Shown one piece after another: positions 33,713-43,059 of a DNA stretch of 64,000 nucleotides. The stretch is from positions 51,007 to 115,006 of the forward strand of contig NZ_JABFMP010000022.1 of NCBI RefSeq assembly GCF_013359595.1, written 5' to 3'. The notes under the pieces are model-generated. The model made no database searches and had not been told where the DNA came from. It worked only from the letters and a program-made list of their open reading frames with translations. The number at the start of each line of letters is the position of its first letter. The stretch's first letter is position 1. This DNA comes from Pseudomonas sp. C1C7. Its GTDB lineage: Bacteria > Pseudomonadota > Gammaproteobacteria > Pseudomonadales > Pseudomonadaceae. A program made the translations under genes and the position numbers.

Positions 33713-34924
33713 TCACTCCGTCTTGCGACGTCCAAACCCCGGACGCTGGCCGGAACCGGCCGGTGCGCCGCGGCGCTTGCCCGAAGGCGTATCGCCGTCG
33801 GTCAGCTTGATGCCCGGACGCTTCGGCGCCGGCTTGGCCGGGCGCTTGGTGTCGGCTGGACGGTCGGCCACTGGCGTGCCGCGACCTTCGCCACGCTCGG
33901 TACGACCAGCGGCCGGACGCGGAGCGCGTGGGCTGCGCTCGCCATCCTGACGCGCGGCCGGCTTGCGACCCGAGCGCTCGCCTTCGAGCTGTGGCTCGCG
34001 GTTGGCGCGTGGCGCGGCAGGTGCGTCTGTAGCCGGACGCAAGGTACGCACGCGATCGGTGCGGGCCATTGGCCGCGAGGATTTACGCTGCATACGCTCC
34101 AGCTTGTCCTTGCTCTTGGCATTCATCTGCGGCAATGCCACCGGCGTCAGGCCAACCTCGGCGCTGAGGACATCGACTTCGTACTGGCTCATTTCGCGCC
34201 AACGGCCCATCGGCAGGTCGGAGTTGAGGAACACCGGACCGAAACGCACGCGCTTCAGACGGCTGACCACCAGACCTTGGGATTCCCAAAGGCGACGCAC
34301 TTCACGGTTACGACCTTCCATCACCACGCAGTGGTACCAGTGGTTGAAGCCTTCACCGCCCGGAGCCTGCTGGATGTCGGTGAAACGCGCCGGACCGTCT
34401 TCGAGGACGACGCCCGCTTTCAGGCGATCGATCATCTCGTCGTCGACTTCACCGCGCACACGCACGGCGTATTCACGGTCCATCTCGAAGGACGGGTGCA
34501 TCAGGCGGTTGGCCAGCTCACCGTCGGTGGTGAACATCAAAAGACCGGTGGTGTTGATGTCCAGGCGACCGATGTTGATCCAGCGCCCTTCTTTGGGCTT
34601 TGGCAGCTTGTCGAAAACGGTAGGACGGCCTTCCGGATCGACGCGGGTGCAGATTTCGCCGTCGGGCTTGTTGTACATGATCACGCGGCGGACCGACTCG
34701 GCGGCCTCTTCGCGCTTGATGACACGGCCGTCGATGCTGATGGCGTCGTGCATGTCGACGCGCTGGCCGAGGGTGGCGTCTTTGCCGTTGACCTTGATCC
34801 GGCCGTGGCTGATCCAGGCTTCCACATCACGGCGCGAGCCGACGCCGATACGGGCGAGGACTTTCTGCAGTTTTTCGCCTGCTGGGCCGATTGGCTGGTC
34901 GTCTTGCTGGTCGTTGATACTCAT
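33713..34924 (-). CDS. rluB: 23S rRNA pseudouridine(2605) synthase RluB
   Basis: A 403-residue enzyme: S4 RNA-binding domain at the N-terminus (LARIGVGSRRDVEAWISHGR), then the RsuA/RluB-type synthase with the catalytic Asp122 in GRLDINTTGLL. It isomerises U2605 of 23S rRNA. The C-terminal tail from about 285 is a long Arg/Pro/Ala/Gly-rich, positively charged low-complexity region, far longer than in E. coli RluB (about 290 residues), and likely binds RNA. The ATG at 34924 follows GGAGG. It is last in the scpA-scpB cluster. Confidence 0.95.
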   Translation of the reverse strand: MSINDQQDDQPIGPAGEKLQKVLARIGVGSRRDVEAWISHGRIKVNGKDATLGQRVDMHDAISIDGRVIKREEAAESVRRVIMYNKPDGEICTRVDPEGRPTVFDKLPKPKEGRWINIGRLDINTTGLLMFTTDGELANRLMHPSFEMDREYAVRVRGEVDDEMIDRLKAGVVLEDGPARFTDIQQAPGGEGFNHWYHCVVMEGRNREVRRLWESQGLVVSRLKRVRFGPVFLNSDLPMGRWREMSQYEVDVLSAEVGLTPVALPQMNAKSKDKLERMQRKSSRPMARTDRVRTLRPATDAPAAPRANREPQLEGERSGRKPAARQDGERSPRAPRPAAGRTERGEGRGTPVADRPADTKRPAKPAPKRPGIKLTDGDTPSGKRRGAPAGSGQRPGFGRRKTE

Positions 34925-35153
34925 CTGGGCACCTCCCGGTGTGGTCTGTTCAGGCGTGGCCTGAAGCGATATGGAACTGGGTCTTGGGCGAAGGGATCGC
35001 CAAAGGGTCGCGAATCATACGCTCATGAGGGCGTTTGCGCATCAGAGACTAGTTGATGAATGAAAATTTACCGGGTTTGCGCCGACCGATGGTGAGGAAT
35101 GCACATCTCACCTGCATCGCTCCCACAGGGATCTCCATCATCTGGAATACTGA

Positions 35154-36197
<1,044 letters not shown>

Positions 36198-36208
36198 GAT
36201 TCAACTCG

Positions 36209-37027
36209 TTATTCGGCTCGGGCTCGCACGTGGATCGCTGCGAACGGCTCATTCTGCACCAGCTCGACCAAGGATTCCTTGACCAGCTCGAGGATTGCCA
36301 TAAAGGTCACTACCACGCCGAGTCGCCCTTCTTCGGCCGTGAACAGCTCGACGAACGGCACGAAACCGGCGCCCTTGAGGCGTTCGAGCACGTCGCTCAT
36401 GCGCTCGCGGGTCGACAGCGCTTCGCGGCTGACCTGGTGGCTTTCGAACATGTCGCCGCGGCGCAATACCTCAGCCATCGACAACAGCAATTCCGACAGG
36501 CGCACGTCCGGCAGCAACTTGCGCGCCCGGGCTTCGGGCGCATCGAGCTTGGGCACCACCACATCGCGGCCGACGCGGCTCAAGCCATCGATACCTTCAG
36601 CCGCCGCCTTGAACCGCTCGTACTCCTGCAGACGGCGGATCAGTTCGGCGCGAGGGTCTTCTTCCTCTTCCTCGATGGACTCCGAGCGAGGCAGCAGCAT
36701 GCGCGACTTGATCTCGGCGAGCATGGCGGCCATCACCAGATACTCGGCGGCCAGCTCCAGGCGCACCGACTGCATCAACTCGACGTAGCCCATGTACTGC
36801 TTGGTGATCTCCGCCACCGGGATGTCGAGAATGTCGATGTTCTGCTTGCGGATCAGGTAAAGCAGCAGGTCGAGCGGGCCTTCGAAGGCTTCGAGGAAGA
36901 CTTCCAGCGCGTCGGGCGGGATGTACAGGTCCAGCGGCATTTCCATGACCGCCTGGCCATAGACCATGGCGAAAGGCAGCTCTTGCTGGGCACCGGCTTG
37001 CGGGTCGACGGGTTCTACTGCAGACAT
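36209..37027 (-). CDS. scpA: Segregation and condensation protein A
   Basis: A 272-residue kleisin subunit of SMC-ScpAB. The N-terminal domain has VFLEAFEGPLDLLLYLIRKQN and DIPVAEITKQYMGYVELM, which are typical ScpA motifs; the middle is acidic (RSESIEEEEEDPRAEL) and the C-terminal winged helix contains RMSDVLERLKGAGFVPF. The start codon lies immediately after the yciO stop (37028), so translation is probably coupled. Alternative starts inside the first 28 residues cannot be excluded, because the polar N-terminal extension is longer than usual. Confidence 0.95.
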   Translation of the reverse strand: MSAVEPVDPQAGAQQELPFAMVYGQAVMEMPLDLYIPPDALEVFLEAFEGPLDLLLYLIRKQNIDILDIPVAEITKQYMGYVELMQSVRLELAAEYLVMAAMLAEIKSRMLLPRSESIEEEEEDPRAELIRRLQEYERFKAAAEGIDGLSRVGRDVVVPKLDAPEARARKLLPDVRLSELLLSMAEVLRRGDMFESHQVSREALSTRERMSDVLERLKGAGFVPFVELFTAEEGRLGVVVTFMAILELVKESLVELVQNEPFAAIHVRARAE

Positions 37028-37657
37028 CTAGGCCTCGGCCATGAACGGCGTGGGGTCGCCGCAACCGACGCGGATCACTTCAGGTTCACCGTCGGCCATG
37101 TTGATCACGGTGGACGCCTTTATGCCGCCAAAGCCACCGTCGATGATCAGGTCGACCTGATGCTCGAGCAACTGGCGCATTTCATAGGGATCGCTCATCG
37201 GATCGGTTTCACCGGGCATGATCAGGGTCACGCTCATCAGCGGTTCACCCAGTTGCTCCAGCAGCGCCAGGGCAATCGGATGACTGGGGACGCGCAGGCC
37301 GATGGTGCGTTTTTTCGGGTGCAACAACAGCCGCGGGACTTCGCGGGTGGCGTTGAGGATGAAAGTGTAAGGACCCGGTAGATGGGCCTTGAGAATGCGG
37401 AAGGTGCCGGTGTCGATCTTGGCGAACAGACCCAGTTGCGAAAGATCGCTGCAGATCAGTGCAAAATTGTGCTTTTCGTCGAGCCCGCGCAAACGGCGAA
37501 CGCGCTCCACGGCGACTTTGTCACCGATCTGGCAACCGATTGCGTAGGAAGAGTCTGTGGGATAAATCACCACCCCGCCGCTGCGGATGATCTCGACTGC
37601 CTGTTTGATCAGGCGCGGTTGCGGGTTTTCCGGATGAATCTGGAAAAATTGACTCAC
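37028..37657 (-). CDS. yciO: YciO/Sua5/YrdC-family threonylcarbamoyl-AMP synthase-like protein
   Basis: A 209-residue protein of the YciO subfamily, homologous to TsaC/Sua5, which make L-threonylcarbamoyl-AMP for tRNA t6A. It starts at the GTG at 37657 (VSQFFQIHPENPQPRLI), which matches E. coli YciO and has AGGTAGAG upstream; an in-frame ATG at 37696 would overlap the PHP gene and lacks family similarity. The conserved GGVVIYPTDSSYAIGC, HNFALICSDL, LPGPYTFIL and KRTIGLRVPSHP segments are present. Whether YciO rather than TsaC makes t6A in the cell is debated. Confidence 0.9.
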   Translation of the reverse strand: MSQFFQIHPENPQPRLIKQAVEIIRSGGVVIYPTDSSYAIGCQIGDKVAVERVRRLRGLDEKHNFALICSDLSQLGLFAKIDTGTFRILKAHLPGPYTFILNATREVPRLLLHPKKRTIGLRVPSHPIALALLEQLGEPLMSVTLIMPGETDPMSDPYEMRQLLEHQVDLIIDGGFGGIKASTVINMADGEPEVIRVGCGDPTPFMAEA

Positions 37658-37670
37658 ATTCTCTACCTGT

Positions 37671-38534
37671 TCAGACGACGGCAATAATTGGGTCATGTTT
37701 GAACCGACACCACAGTGGTGGCAGATCCTCCGGGAGCGGGCGATATTCGCCTATCTCGGACCAGCCTCCAGGGCCATGAAAATCACTGCCGGCGCTGACC
37801 AGCAGACCGAACTCGCGGGCCAGAATGGCCAGGCTGCCTACTTGCTCGGCAGGCTGATGACCATTGACCACCTCGATTGCCTGGCCCCCTGCTTGAATAT
37901 AGTCGGCAATCAGGCGCCGACGCTTGCTTCGGGTGAATTCATAATGCCAGGGGTGGGCCAGACTCACCCAGGCATTGGCCTGTCGCAAGGTTTCGACGGT
38001 TTCTTCCAGGGTCGGCCAGTGTTGCTTGACGTCCCCCAGCTTGCCGGCGCCCAGCCATTTGCGAAACGCCTCGGCACGATCCTTGACGAAACCCTCACGC
38101 ACCATCCAGTCGGCGAAATGCGGACGGGCCGGTGCATTGCCGCTGTCGCCCAGTTCCTGCTGAATTTCCCGGGCGCCTTCCAGCGCACCGGGCATGCCCT
38201 TCAATGCAAGTTTGCGGCTTATCTCTTCAGACCGAAGCCAGCGACCATCGTGCAATTTGGCGATCGCCTCGACCAACGGCGCGGCATTGACGTCGAAACC
38301 GTAGCCGAGCACGTGGATGGTCGCGCCACCCCAGGTGCAGGACAATTCGACGCCATTGACCAGTTGCATCCCCAATTGATTGGCGGCAATGCGCGCTTCT
38401 TCGAGGCCTTCGATGGTGTCGTGATCGGTCAGGGCCAGGACTCGCACGCCGTGCTCGAACGCACGCGCTACCAGAACCGCAGGCGCCAGGGCGCCATCGG
38501 AGGCCGTGCTATGGCAGTGCAAATCAACATTCAC
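37671..38534 (-). CDS. PHP-domain phosphoesterase (RNase AM / TrpH type)
   Basis: A 287-residue PHP phosphoesterase. The metal motif DLHCHSTASDG starts at residue 3; the other ligands lie in LALTDHDTIEG, GVELSCTWGG, SLAHPWHYE and GSDFHGPGG. E. coli YciV (RNase AM) trims 5' ends of rRNAs and 3',5'-nucleoside bisphosphates. The start at 38534 is a GTG with GAGG ten bases upstream; a TTG at 38552 is less likely. It heads the operon PHP-yciO-scpA-scpB-rluB and is divergent from yciB, with about 87 bases between. Confidence 0.9.
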   Translation of the reverse strand: MNVDLHCHSTASDGALAPAVLVARAFEHGVRVLALTDHDTIEGLEEARIAANQLGMQLVNGVELSCTWGGATIHVLGYGFDVNAAPLVEAIAKLHDGRWLRSEEISRKLALKGMPGALEGAREIQQELGDSGNAPARPHFADWMVREGFVKDRAEAFRKWLGAGKLGDVKQHWPTLEETVETLRQANAWVSLAHPWHYEFTRSKRRRLIADYIQAGGQAIEVVNGHQPAEQVGSLAILAREFGLLVSAGSDFHGPGGWSEIGEYRPLPEDLPPLWCRFKHDPIIAVV

Positions 38535-38621
38535 AGGGGGTTGTAACCTCAAATCAGCTGGCGCTATCGCGCGCCCATATGTTTGTTATTATGCCGCCAC
38601 ATCCTGCTTCTGGCTGCCACT

Positions 38622-39218
38622 GTGAAACAATTCATCGATTTCATCCCGCTCCTGCTGTTCTTCATCGTCTTCAAAATCGATCCACGGGTCGTCGACATTG
38701 CCGGTCACGAGGTAACTGTAGGCGGTATTTACAGTGCCACCGCGATGCTGATCATCAGTTCGCTGGTGGTGTACGGCACGCTGTTCATCAAGCAGCGCAA
38801 GCTGGAGAAGAGCCAATGGCTGACGCTGATCGCCTGCCTGGTCTTCGGTAGCCTGACCCTGGCCTTCCACAGCGAGACCTTCCTCAAATGGAAGGCCCCG
38901 GTGGTCAACTGGCTGTTTGCCTTAGGCTTCATCGGCAGCCACTTCATCGGTGACCGTCTGCTGATCAAACGCATCATGGGCCATGCGCTGACCCTGCCGG
39001 AGCCGGTCTGGACGCGCCTGAACATCGCCTGGATCGTGTTCTTCCTGTTTTGCGGCGCCGCCAACCTGTTCGTCGCGTTCACCTTCCAGAGCTACTGGGT
39101 CGACTTCAAGGTCTTCGGCAGCCTGGGCATGACGCTGCTGTTCCTGGTCGGTCAGGGTATCTACCTGTCCCGCCACCTGCATGACGCCGATACCACATCG
39201 CCCAAAACCGAGGACTGA
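38622..39218 (+). CDS. yciB: Inner membrane-spanning septation protein YciB (IspZ)
   Basis: A 198-residue protein with five or six membrane helices and the IspZ-family N-terminus VKQFIDFIPLLLFFIVFKID. The GTG at 38622 is taken because it gives this N-terminus; the frame to 38583 is not conserved. YciB in enterobacteria interacts with elongasome and divisome proteins and influences envelope integrity. It is followed one base later by yciI, so the two are an operon. Confidence 0.94.
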   Translation: MKQFIDFIPLLLFFIVFKIDPRVVDIAGHEVTVGGIYSATAMLIISSLVVYGTLFIKQRKLEKSQWLTLIACLVFGSLTLAFHSETFLKWKAPVVNWLFALGFIGSHFIGDRLLIKRIMGHALTLPEPVWTRLNIAWIVFFLFCGAANLFVAFTFQSYWVDFKVFGSLGMTLLFLVGQGIYLSRHLHDADTTSPKTED

Positions 39219-39219
39219 C

Positions 39220-39519
39220 ATGCTTTACGCAATCATTGCCACAGACGTCGCCAACTCCCTGGAAGCTCGCCTGGCCGCGCGCCCTGCCCACCTTGAGCGC
39301 CTGCAAGTGCTCAAGGGCGAAGGCCGCATCGTGCTGGCCGGCCCGCACCCGGCGGTGGACAGCAACGATCCGGGCGCGGCGGGTTTCACCGGCAGCCTGA
39401 TCGTCGCCGAATTCGACTCTCTGAGCGCCGCCCAGGCCTGGGCCGATGCCGATCCGTACATCGCCGCCGGCGTCTACGCCAACGTTTCGGTCAAGCCGTT
39501 CAAGCAAGTCCTGCCGTAA
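39220..39519 (+). CDS. yciI: YciI family protein
   Basis: A 99-residue YciI-like alpha/beta ferredoxin-fold protein, with MLYAIIATDV at the N-terminus and AGVYANVSVKPF at the C-terminus; the LRPAHLERLQVL-like segment and the PHPAVDSNDPG loop carry the possible active-site His and Asp of the family. Its function is not known. It starts one base after the yciB stop. Confidence 0.92.
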   Translation: MLYAIIATDVANSLEARLAARPAHLERLQVLKGEGRIVLAGPHPAVDSNDPGAAGFTGSLIVAEFDSLSAAQAWADADPYIAAGVYANVSVKPFKQVLP

Positions 39520-39540
39520 CTTTCCTTTCGCAATACCCCC

Positions 39541-39569
39541 GCGCGGTGAACCTTATCGGTTCACCGCGC
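39541..39569. terminator. Hairpin after yciI, terminator-like
   Basis: GCGCGGTGAACC/GGTTCACCGCGC is a perfect 12-base stem with a five-base loop. It is not followed by a T-run, so it may be a stabilising 3' hairpin or rho-dependent end. Confidence 0.55.
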
Positions 39570-39640
39570 TCTCAATCGCTCATTATTCCCGTTTGCCGGC
39601 CGACAACTTCCCAATACCCGTATTGGAATCAGGAGTCGCG

Positions 39641-40054
39641 ATGCGCAAGGGTCCGTTGTGTCTGATGTTGGTCACGTTGTCGATCGTGGCCCCCGCCCAT
39701 GGTGAAGAACATGCCGAGGGCACGAACTCGACGCCGTTGTCGTTGAGCGCGGGCAGCCAGATAAACGAGTTGCAGCAACGCTTGAAGGAAAGCGAGCGGC
39801 AACGGGAAGAATTGAGCAAACAATTGCAGAGCGCCGATAGCGAACGCGAAAGCCCCCTGCTGGCCCGCCTGCGTCAGGAGAATCAGCGTCTGAAGCTGCA
39901 ACTTCGCGAAGCCCAGGCCGGCAGCGTGACATCGCGCCTGCTGACCGATCAGCAACAGTGGTTCGTCGTTGGCGCCGGAGTTGCGCTATTGGCCCTGCTC
40001 TGCGGTATCTTCGCCAGTGGTGCAAGTCGAAAACGTCGACAATGGCTAAATTGA
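39641..40054 (+). CDS. Exported coiled-coil protein with C-terminal membrane anchor
   Basis: A 137-residue protein. Signal peptide (MRKGPLCLMLVTLSIVAPAHG), then a charged coiled coil (ELQQRLKESERQREELSKQLQ, QENQRLKLQLREAQ), then one membrane helix near the C-terminus (FVVGAGVALLALLCGIFA) and a basic cytoplasmic tail (SRKRRQW). The layout recalls the C-terminal half of YgiM/TIGR04211 SH3 proteins but lacks the SH3 domain. The ATG at 39641 follows AGGAG. It ends seven bases before the cpxR-like gene, so it probably joins the envelope-stress operon. Confidence 0.78.
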   Translation: MRKGPLCLMLVTLSIVAPAHGEEHAEGTNSTPLSLSAGSQINELQQRLKESERQREELSKQLQSADSERESPLLARLRQENQRLKLQLREAQAGSVTSRLLTDQQQWFVVGAGVALLALLCGIFASGASRKRRQWLN

Positions 40055-40061
40055 GTGAGTC

Positions 40062-40739
40062 ATGAGCGAGCTGTTACTAATTGATGATGACCAGGAGCTG
40101 TGTGAGCTCCTGAGCAGTTGGCTGAGCCAGGAAGGTTTTCAGGTGCGGGCCTGCCACGATGGCCTGAGCGCCCGTCGCGCCCTGGCCGAAACCTCTCCGG
40201 CGGCGGTTGTACTGGATGTGATGCTGCCCGATGGCAGCGGCCTGGAACTGCTCAAGCAATTGCGCAGCGATCACCCGGACCTGCCGGTCGTGATGCTCTC
40301 GGCCAGGGGCGAACCGCTGGACCGCATCCTCGGCCTGGAACTGGGCGCCGACGATTACCTGGCCAAACCCTGCGACCCGCGGGAACTGACCGCCCGCCTG
40401 CGCGCCGTGCTGCGCCGCAGCCATCCGGCGGCGGTGTCCAGCCAGATCGAACTGGGCGACCTGGCGTTCAGCCCGGTACGCGGCGTGGTCAGCATCAATG
40501 AACAGGAATTTTCCCTGACGGTGTCCGAAAGCCGTCTGCTCGAAGCCTTGCTCAAGCAGCCCGGCGAACCGCTGGACAAACAGGAACTGGCGCAAATCGC
40601 CCTCGGCCGCAAGCTGACCCTGTACGACCGCAGCCTCGACATGCACGTGAGCAACCTGCGCAAGAAAATCGGCCCGCACCCCGACGGCCGCCCGCGCATC
40701 GTGGCGCTGCGCAGCCGCGGTTACTACTACAGCCTCTGA
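40062..40739 (+). CDS. cpxR: Response regulator of the Cpx type (OmpR family)
   Basis: A 225-residue OmpR/PhoB-type regulator. The receiver domain has the acidic pair DDD (8-10), phosphoacceptor Asp52 in LDVMLPDG, Ser80 and Lys102 (LAKPCDP). The C-terminal winged helix contains LTVSESRLLEALLKQPG and YDRSLDMHVSNLRKKIG, as in CpxR. Spy-like and kinase genes follow it. CpxR binds GTAAA-N-GTAAA boxes; one is present ahead of the Spy-like gene. In P. aeruginosa the same order cpxR-(Spy-like)-cpxS is known. Confidence 0.9.
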   Translation: MSELLLIDDDQELCELLSSWLSQEGFQVRACHDGLSARRALAETSPAAVVLDVMLPDGSGLELLKQLRSDHPDLPVVMLSARGEPLDRILGLELGADDYLAKPCDPRELTARLRAVLRRSHPAAVSSQIELGDLAFSPVRGVVSINEQEFSLTVSESRLLEALLKQPGEPLDKQELAQIALGRKLTLYDRSLDMHVSNLRKKIGPHPDGRPRIVALRSRGYYYSL

Positions 40740-40757
40740 CGCCCACACGCTCTTTCC

Positions 40758-40908
40758 TGTAGCAGCTGCCAAGCCCCAGCGCGGCCGCGTCCGATTGCGC
40801 AGCAATCGCAAAAACCTTCGCACGCGTTCCTGCCTGCATACCGCGTGAGGCGGATGACGACCGCTGCGCGGTCGGACGCAGCCGCGCTGGGGCCTGGCAG
40901 CTGCTACA
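40758..40908. repeat. Long inverted repeat (CAGCTGCCAAGCCCCAGCGCGGC family)
   Basis: The left arm (about 40758-40805) and right arm (about 40863-40908) are inverted copies, with a spacer of about 55 bases. It occupies the 3' flank of cpxR, before the Spy-like gene, in a 328-base gap with no other gene. Confidence 0.8.
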
Positions 40909-40969
40909 TAAGGCATGTTCAGTCGGTGAGATTGGAGTGGCTGAATTGTCAGGGCAGTTCAAAACCGTC

Positions 40970-40985
40970 TTTACCCAAGCTTTAC
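40970..40985. promoter_or_regulatory. CpxR box upstream of the Spy/CpxP-like gene
   Basis: TTTAC-N6-TTTAC on plus (GTAAA-N6-GTAAA on minus) is a tandem CpxR half-site pair of the kind reported for CpxR (GTAAA-N4-8-GTAAA). It lies 83-98 bases before the Spy-like start, a suitable place for activation. Confidence 0.72.
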
Positions 40986-41067
40986 GCTCCGCTGACCGCC
41001 GCTGACCTTGATCTCCGTAATCTGTACTCATCCGGAACGTACCGGGAATGAGACAAGGAGATTCACC

Positions 41068-41517
41068 ATGCGCAAGACTCTTATCGCTCTGATGTTCGCC
41101 GCCGCTCTGCCGACCGTGGCCATGGCCATGCCTGAAGGCGGCGGCCCGATGGGTGGCCCGCTGGACGGTGGACGCCACGGCGGTCAGATGCACGGCATGC
41201 ACGGTAAAGGCCCGTACAGCCAGCTGGACCTGAGCCGCGAACAACGCGAGCAGATCCGCAAAATCATGGGCGAGCAGATGCACGAGCGTAAGCAAGTGGT
41301 CGACAAGTACCTGGAAAAACTCTCGCCAGCCGACCAGAAAGCCATGAAGGACGAGATGGCCGCCAACCACAAGAAAGCCGAAGCCGATGTGCGGGCCGTG
41401 CTGAAGCCGGATCAACAGAAGAAATTCGACGAGATCCAGAAGAAACAGGCCGAACGCCGCGCCGAATGGGCCGAATTCAAGGCGTGGAAAGCGCAACAGC
41501 CGCAAAAAGCGCAATAA
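41068..41517 (+). CDS. Spy/CpxP family periplasmic protein
   Basis: A 149-residue exported protein: signal peptide (RKTLIALMFAAALPTVAMA), a Gly/Met/His-rich segment (GGPMGGPLDGGRHGGQMHGMHG), then the all-helical Spy/CpxP fold with two LTxxQ-type motifs (LDLSREQREQIRKIMG and LKPDQQKKFDEI). Spy-like proteins act as ATP-free chaperones; CpxP inhibits its kinase. A metal-sensing role is possible because of the Met/His segment. The ATG at 41068 follows AAGGAG. It lies under a CpxR box and before a terminator. Confidence 0.85.
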   Translation: MRKTLIALMFAAALPTVAMAMPEGGGPMGGPLDGGRHGGQMHGMHGKGPYSQLDLSREQREQIRKIMGEQMHERKQVVDKYLEKLSPADQKAMKDEMAANHKKAEADVRAVLKPDQQKKFDEIQKKQAERRAEWAEFKAWKAQQPQKAQ

Positions 41518-41531
41518 TGCGTTAACCCCGG

Positions 41532-41562
41532 ACCCAACGGCCAACGCCGTTGGGTCTTTTTT
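41532..41562 (+). terminator. Terminator between the Spy-like gene and cpxA
   Basis: Stem ACCCAACGG/CCGTTGGGT with a 6-base loop followed by CTTTTTT. It lies between the Spy-like gene and the kinase, so it may limit kinase transcription by attenuation. Confidence 0.85.
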
Positions 41563-41581
41563 GCTCACCCGAGGATTTTTC

Positions 41582-42925
41582 GTGCGTTCATTGTTCTGGC
41601 GTATCCTGGCCAGCTTCTGGCTGGCCATCACTCTGGTTGCAGGCCTGTCCATTCTGCTGGGGCACATGCTCAATCAGGACGCGTGGATTCTCAGCCGCCA
41701 TCCTGGCCTCAACACCCTGGCCGAACAATGGACGCAAACCTACGAAACCCAGGGCGAAGAAGCCGCCCAGGACATTCTCGAACAGCGCAAACGCCAGTAT
41801 CACATCGACGTTCAGGTCCTGAACGAGAGCGGTGATCCGGTGGTGCGCGGCACGTTCCCCCGTCGCGCGGCGGCTTTCGAAGCGCGGCAGAACAACGATG
41901 ACCGGCGCCTGCCCTGGCGTCGCCTGACCGATGAATACACCAGCGAAAAAACCGGCGACACCTACCTGCTGATCTACCGCATTCCCCACCCGGAACTGGA
42001 CGCCTGGCACCGCGAAAGCCTGCTCTGGCCGCTGAGCGCGCTGGGCATTGCCCTGGTGGTGCTGACGCTGTTCAGTCTGTTGGTGACCCTGTCCATCACC
42101 CGTCCGCTCAGCCGCTTGCGCGGTGCCGTGCATGATCTGGGACAAACCGCCTATCAACAGAACAGCCTGGTCAAACTGGCCAATCGTCGCGATGAATTCG
42201 GCGTGCTGGCCAACGACTTCAACCGCATGGGCGCGCGCCTGCAGAGCCTGATCGGCAGTCAGCGGCAATTGCTGCGCGACGTTTCCCACGAATTGCGCTC
42301 CCCCCTTGCCCGCCTGCGCATCGCCCTGGCCCTGGCCGAACGGGCGTCCGCGCAAGAGCGGGAAAAACTCTGGCCGCGCCTGACCCGCGAGTGCGACCGC
42401 CTCGAAGCCCTGATCAGCGAAATCCTGGTGCTGGCGCGGGTCGACGCCGACAACGCCAGCGCCGAAGACGTAGACCTCAACGCCCTGCTCAATGGCCTGC
42501 AAAAGGATGCGCAACTGGGCTCGCCGGAACAAAGCGTGCGCCTTGAAGCCGAACCACAACTGAACCTGCGTGGCTGGCCAACGATGATCGAGCGCGCCGT
42601 GGACAACCTGCTGCGCAACGCCCAACGCTTCAACCCGGCGGGCGGACAACCGATCGAAATGCTGGCATTGCGCAACGGCGAACGAATCGTCGTCACCGTG
42701 CGCGACCACGGCCCGGGGGTAGACGCCGAACATCTGAATCAACTGGGAGAACCCTTCTACCGCGCCCCAGGACAAACCGCCGCCGGCCACGGCCTGGGAC
42801 TGGCCATCGCCCGGCGCGCGGCTGAGCGGCATGGCGGAAGCCTGGTGCTGGCCAACCACCCCGAAGGCGGGTTCGTGGCCAGTCTGGAGTTACCGTTGGT
42901 GCCGGGAGCAGTGGCGCAGCCGTAG
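41582..42925 (+). CDS. cpxA: Sensor histidine kinase of the CpxA/CpxS type
   Basis: A 447-residue kinase: membrane helix 1 at about 8-28, periplasmic sensor domain (about 30-147), helix 2 at about 148-170, HAMP, then HisKA with His236 in RDVSHELRSPLARLR and an ATPase domain with GLGLAIARRAAERHGG. It phosphorylates and dephosphorylates the regulator encoded upstream. The GTG at 41582 after GAGGA is chosen; an in-frame TTG at 41561 falls inside the terminator. The gene is called cpxS in P. aeruginosa; the symbol cpxA is by similarity. Confidence 0.9.
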   Translation: MRSLFWRILASFWLAITLVAGLSILLGHMLNQDAWILSRHPGLNTLAEQWTQTYETQGEEAAQDILEQRKRQYHIDVQVLNESGDPVVRGTFPRRAAAFEARQNNDDRRLPWRRLTDEYTSEKTGDTYLLIYRIPHPELDAWHRESLLWPLSALGIALVVLTLFSLLVTLSITRPLSRLRGAVHDLGQTAYQQNSLVKLANRRDEFGVLANDFNRMGARLQSLIGSQRQLLRDVSHELRSPLARLRIALALAERASAQEREKLWPRLTRECDRLEALISEILVLARVDADNASAEDVDLNALLNGLQKDAQLGSPEQSVRLEAEPQLNLRGWPTMIERAVDNLLRNAQRFNPAGGQPIEMLALRNGERIVVTVRDHGPGVDAEHLNQLGEPFYRAPGQTAAGHGLGLAIARRAAERHGGSLVLANHPEGGFVASLELPLVPGAVAQP

Positions 42926-42927
42926 AG

Positions 42928-42958
42928 CAAAAGATCGCAGCCTGCGGCAGCTCCTACA
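42928..42958. repeat. Single GATCGCAGCCTGCGGCAGCTCC half-element
   Basis: It matches one arm of the pairs at 47301, 49158 and 55248 but has no inverted partner within 300 bases. Confidence 0.6.
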
Positions 42959-42986
42959 TCTGGATCGAGGGCAGGCTGAGTGAAGC

Positions 42987-43018
42987 GGCCGTTACCGCAG
43001 CAACGGATATGTACCCAA
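42987..43018. repeat. Dispersed 32-base hairpin repeat, copy 1
   Basis: GGCCGTTACCGCAGCAACGG with ATATGTACCCAA following. It is 31 of 32 identical to a copy at 56449. The CCGTT/AACGG arms form a small hairpin. Confidence 0.7.
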
Positions 43019-43033
43019 CCTCAAAACCGCCAT

Positions 43034-43057
43034 CGCGAGCAGGCTCGCTCCCACAAG
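43034..43057. repeat. Single REP half-element (GCGAGCAGGCTCGCTCCCACA)
   Basis: One copy without a close inverted partner, next to the 3' end of the nitroreductase gene. Confidence 0.6.
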
Positions 43058-43059
43058 GG

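Noticed and set aside
41561..41581. TTG start for the CpxA-type kinase
   Set aside because: It lies inside the terminator hairpin and lacks a Shine-Dalgarno; the GTG at 41582 has GAGGA upstream.
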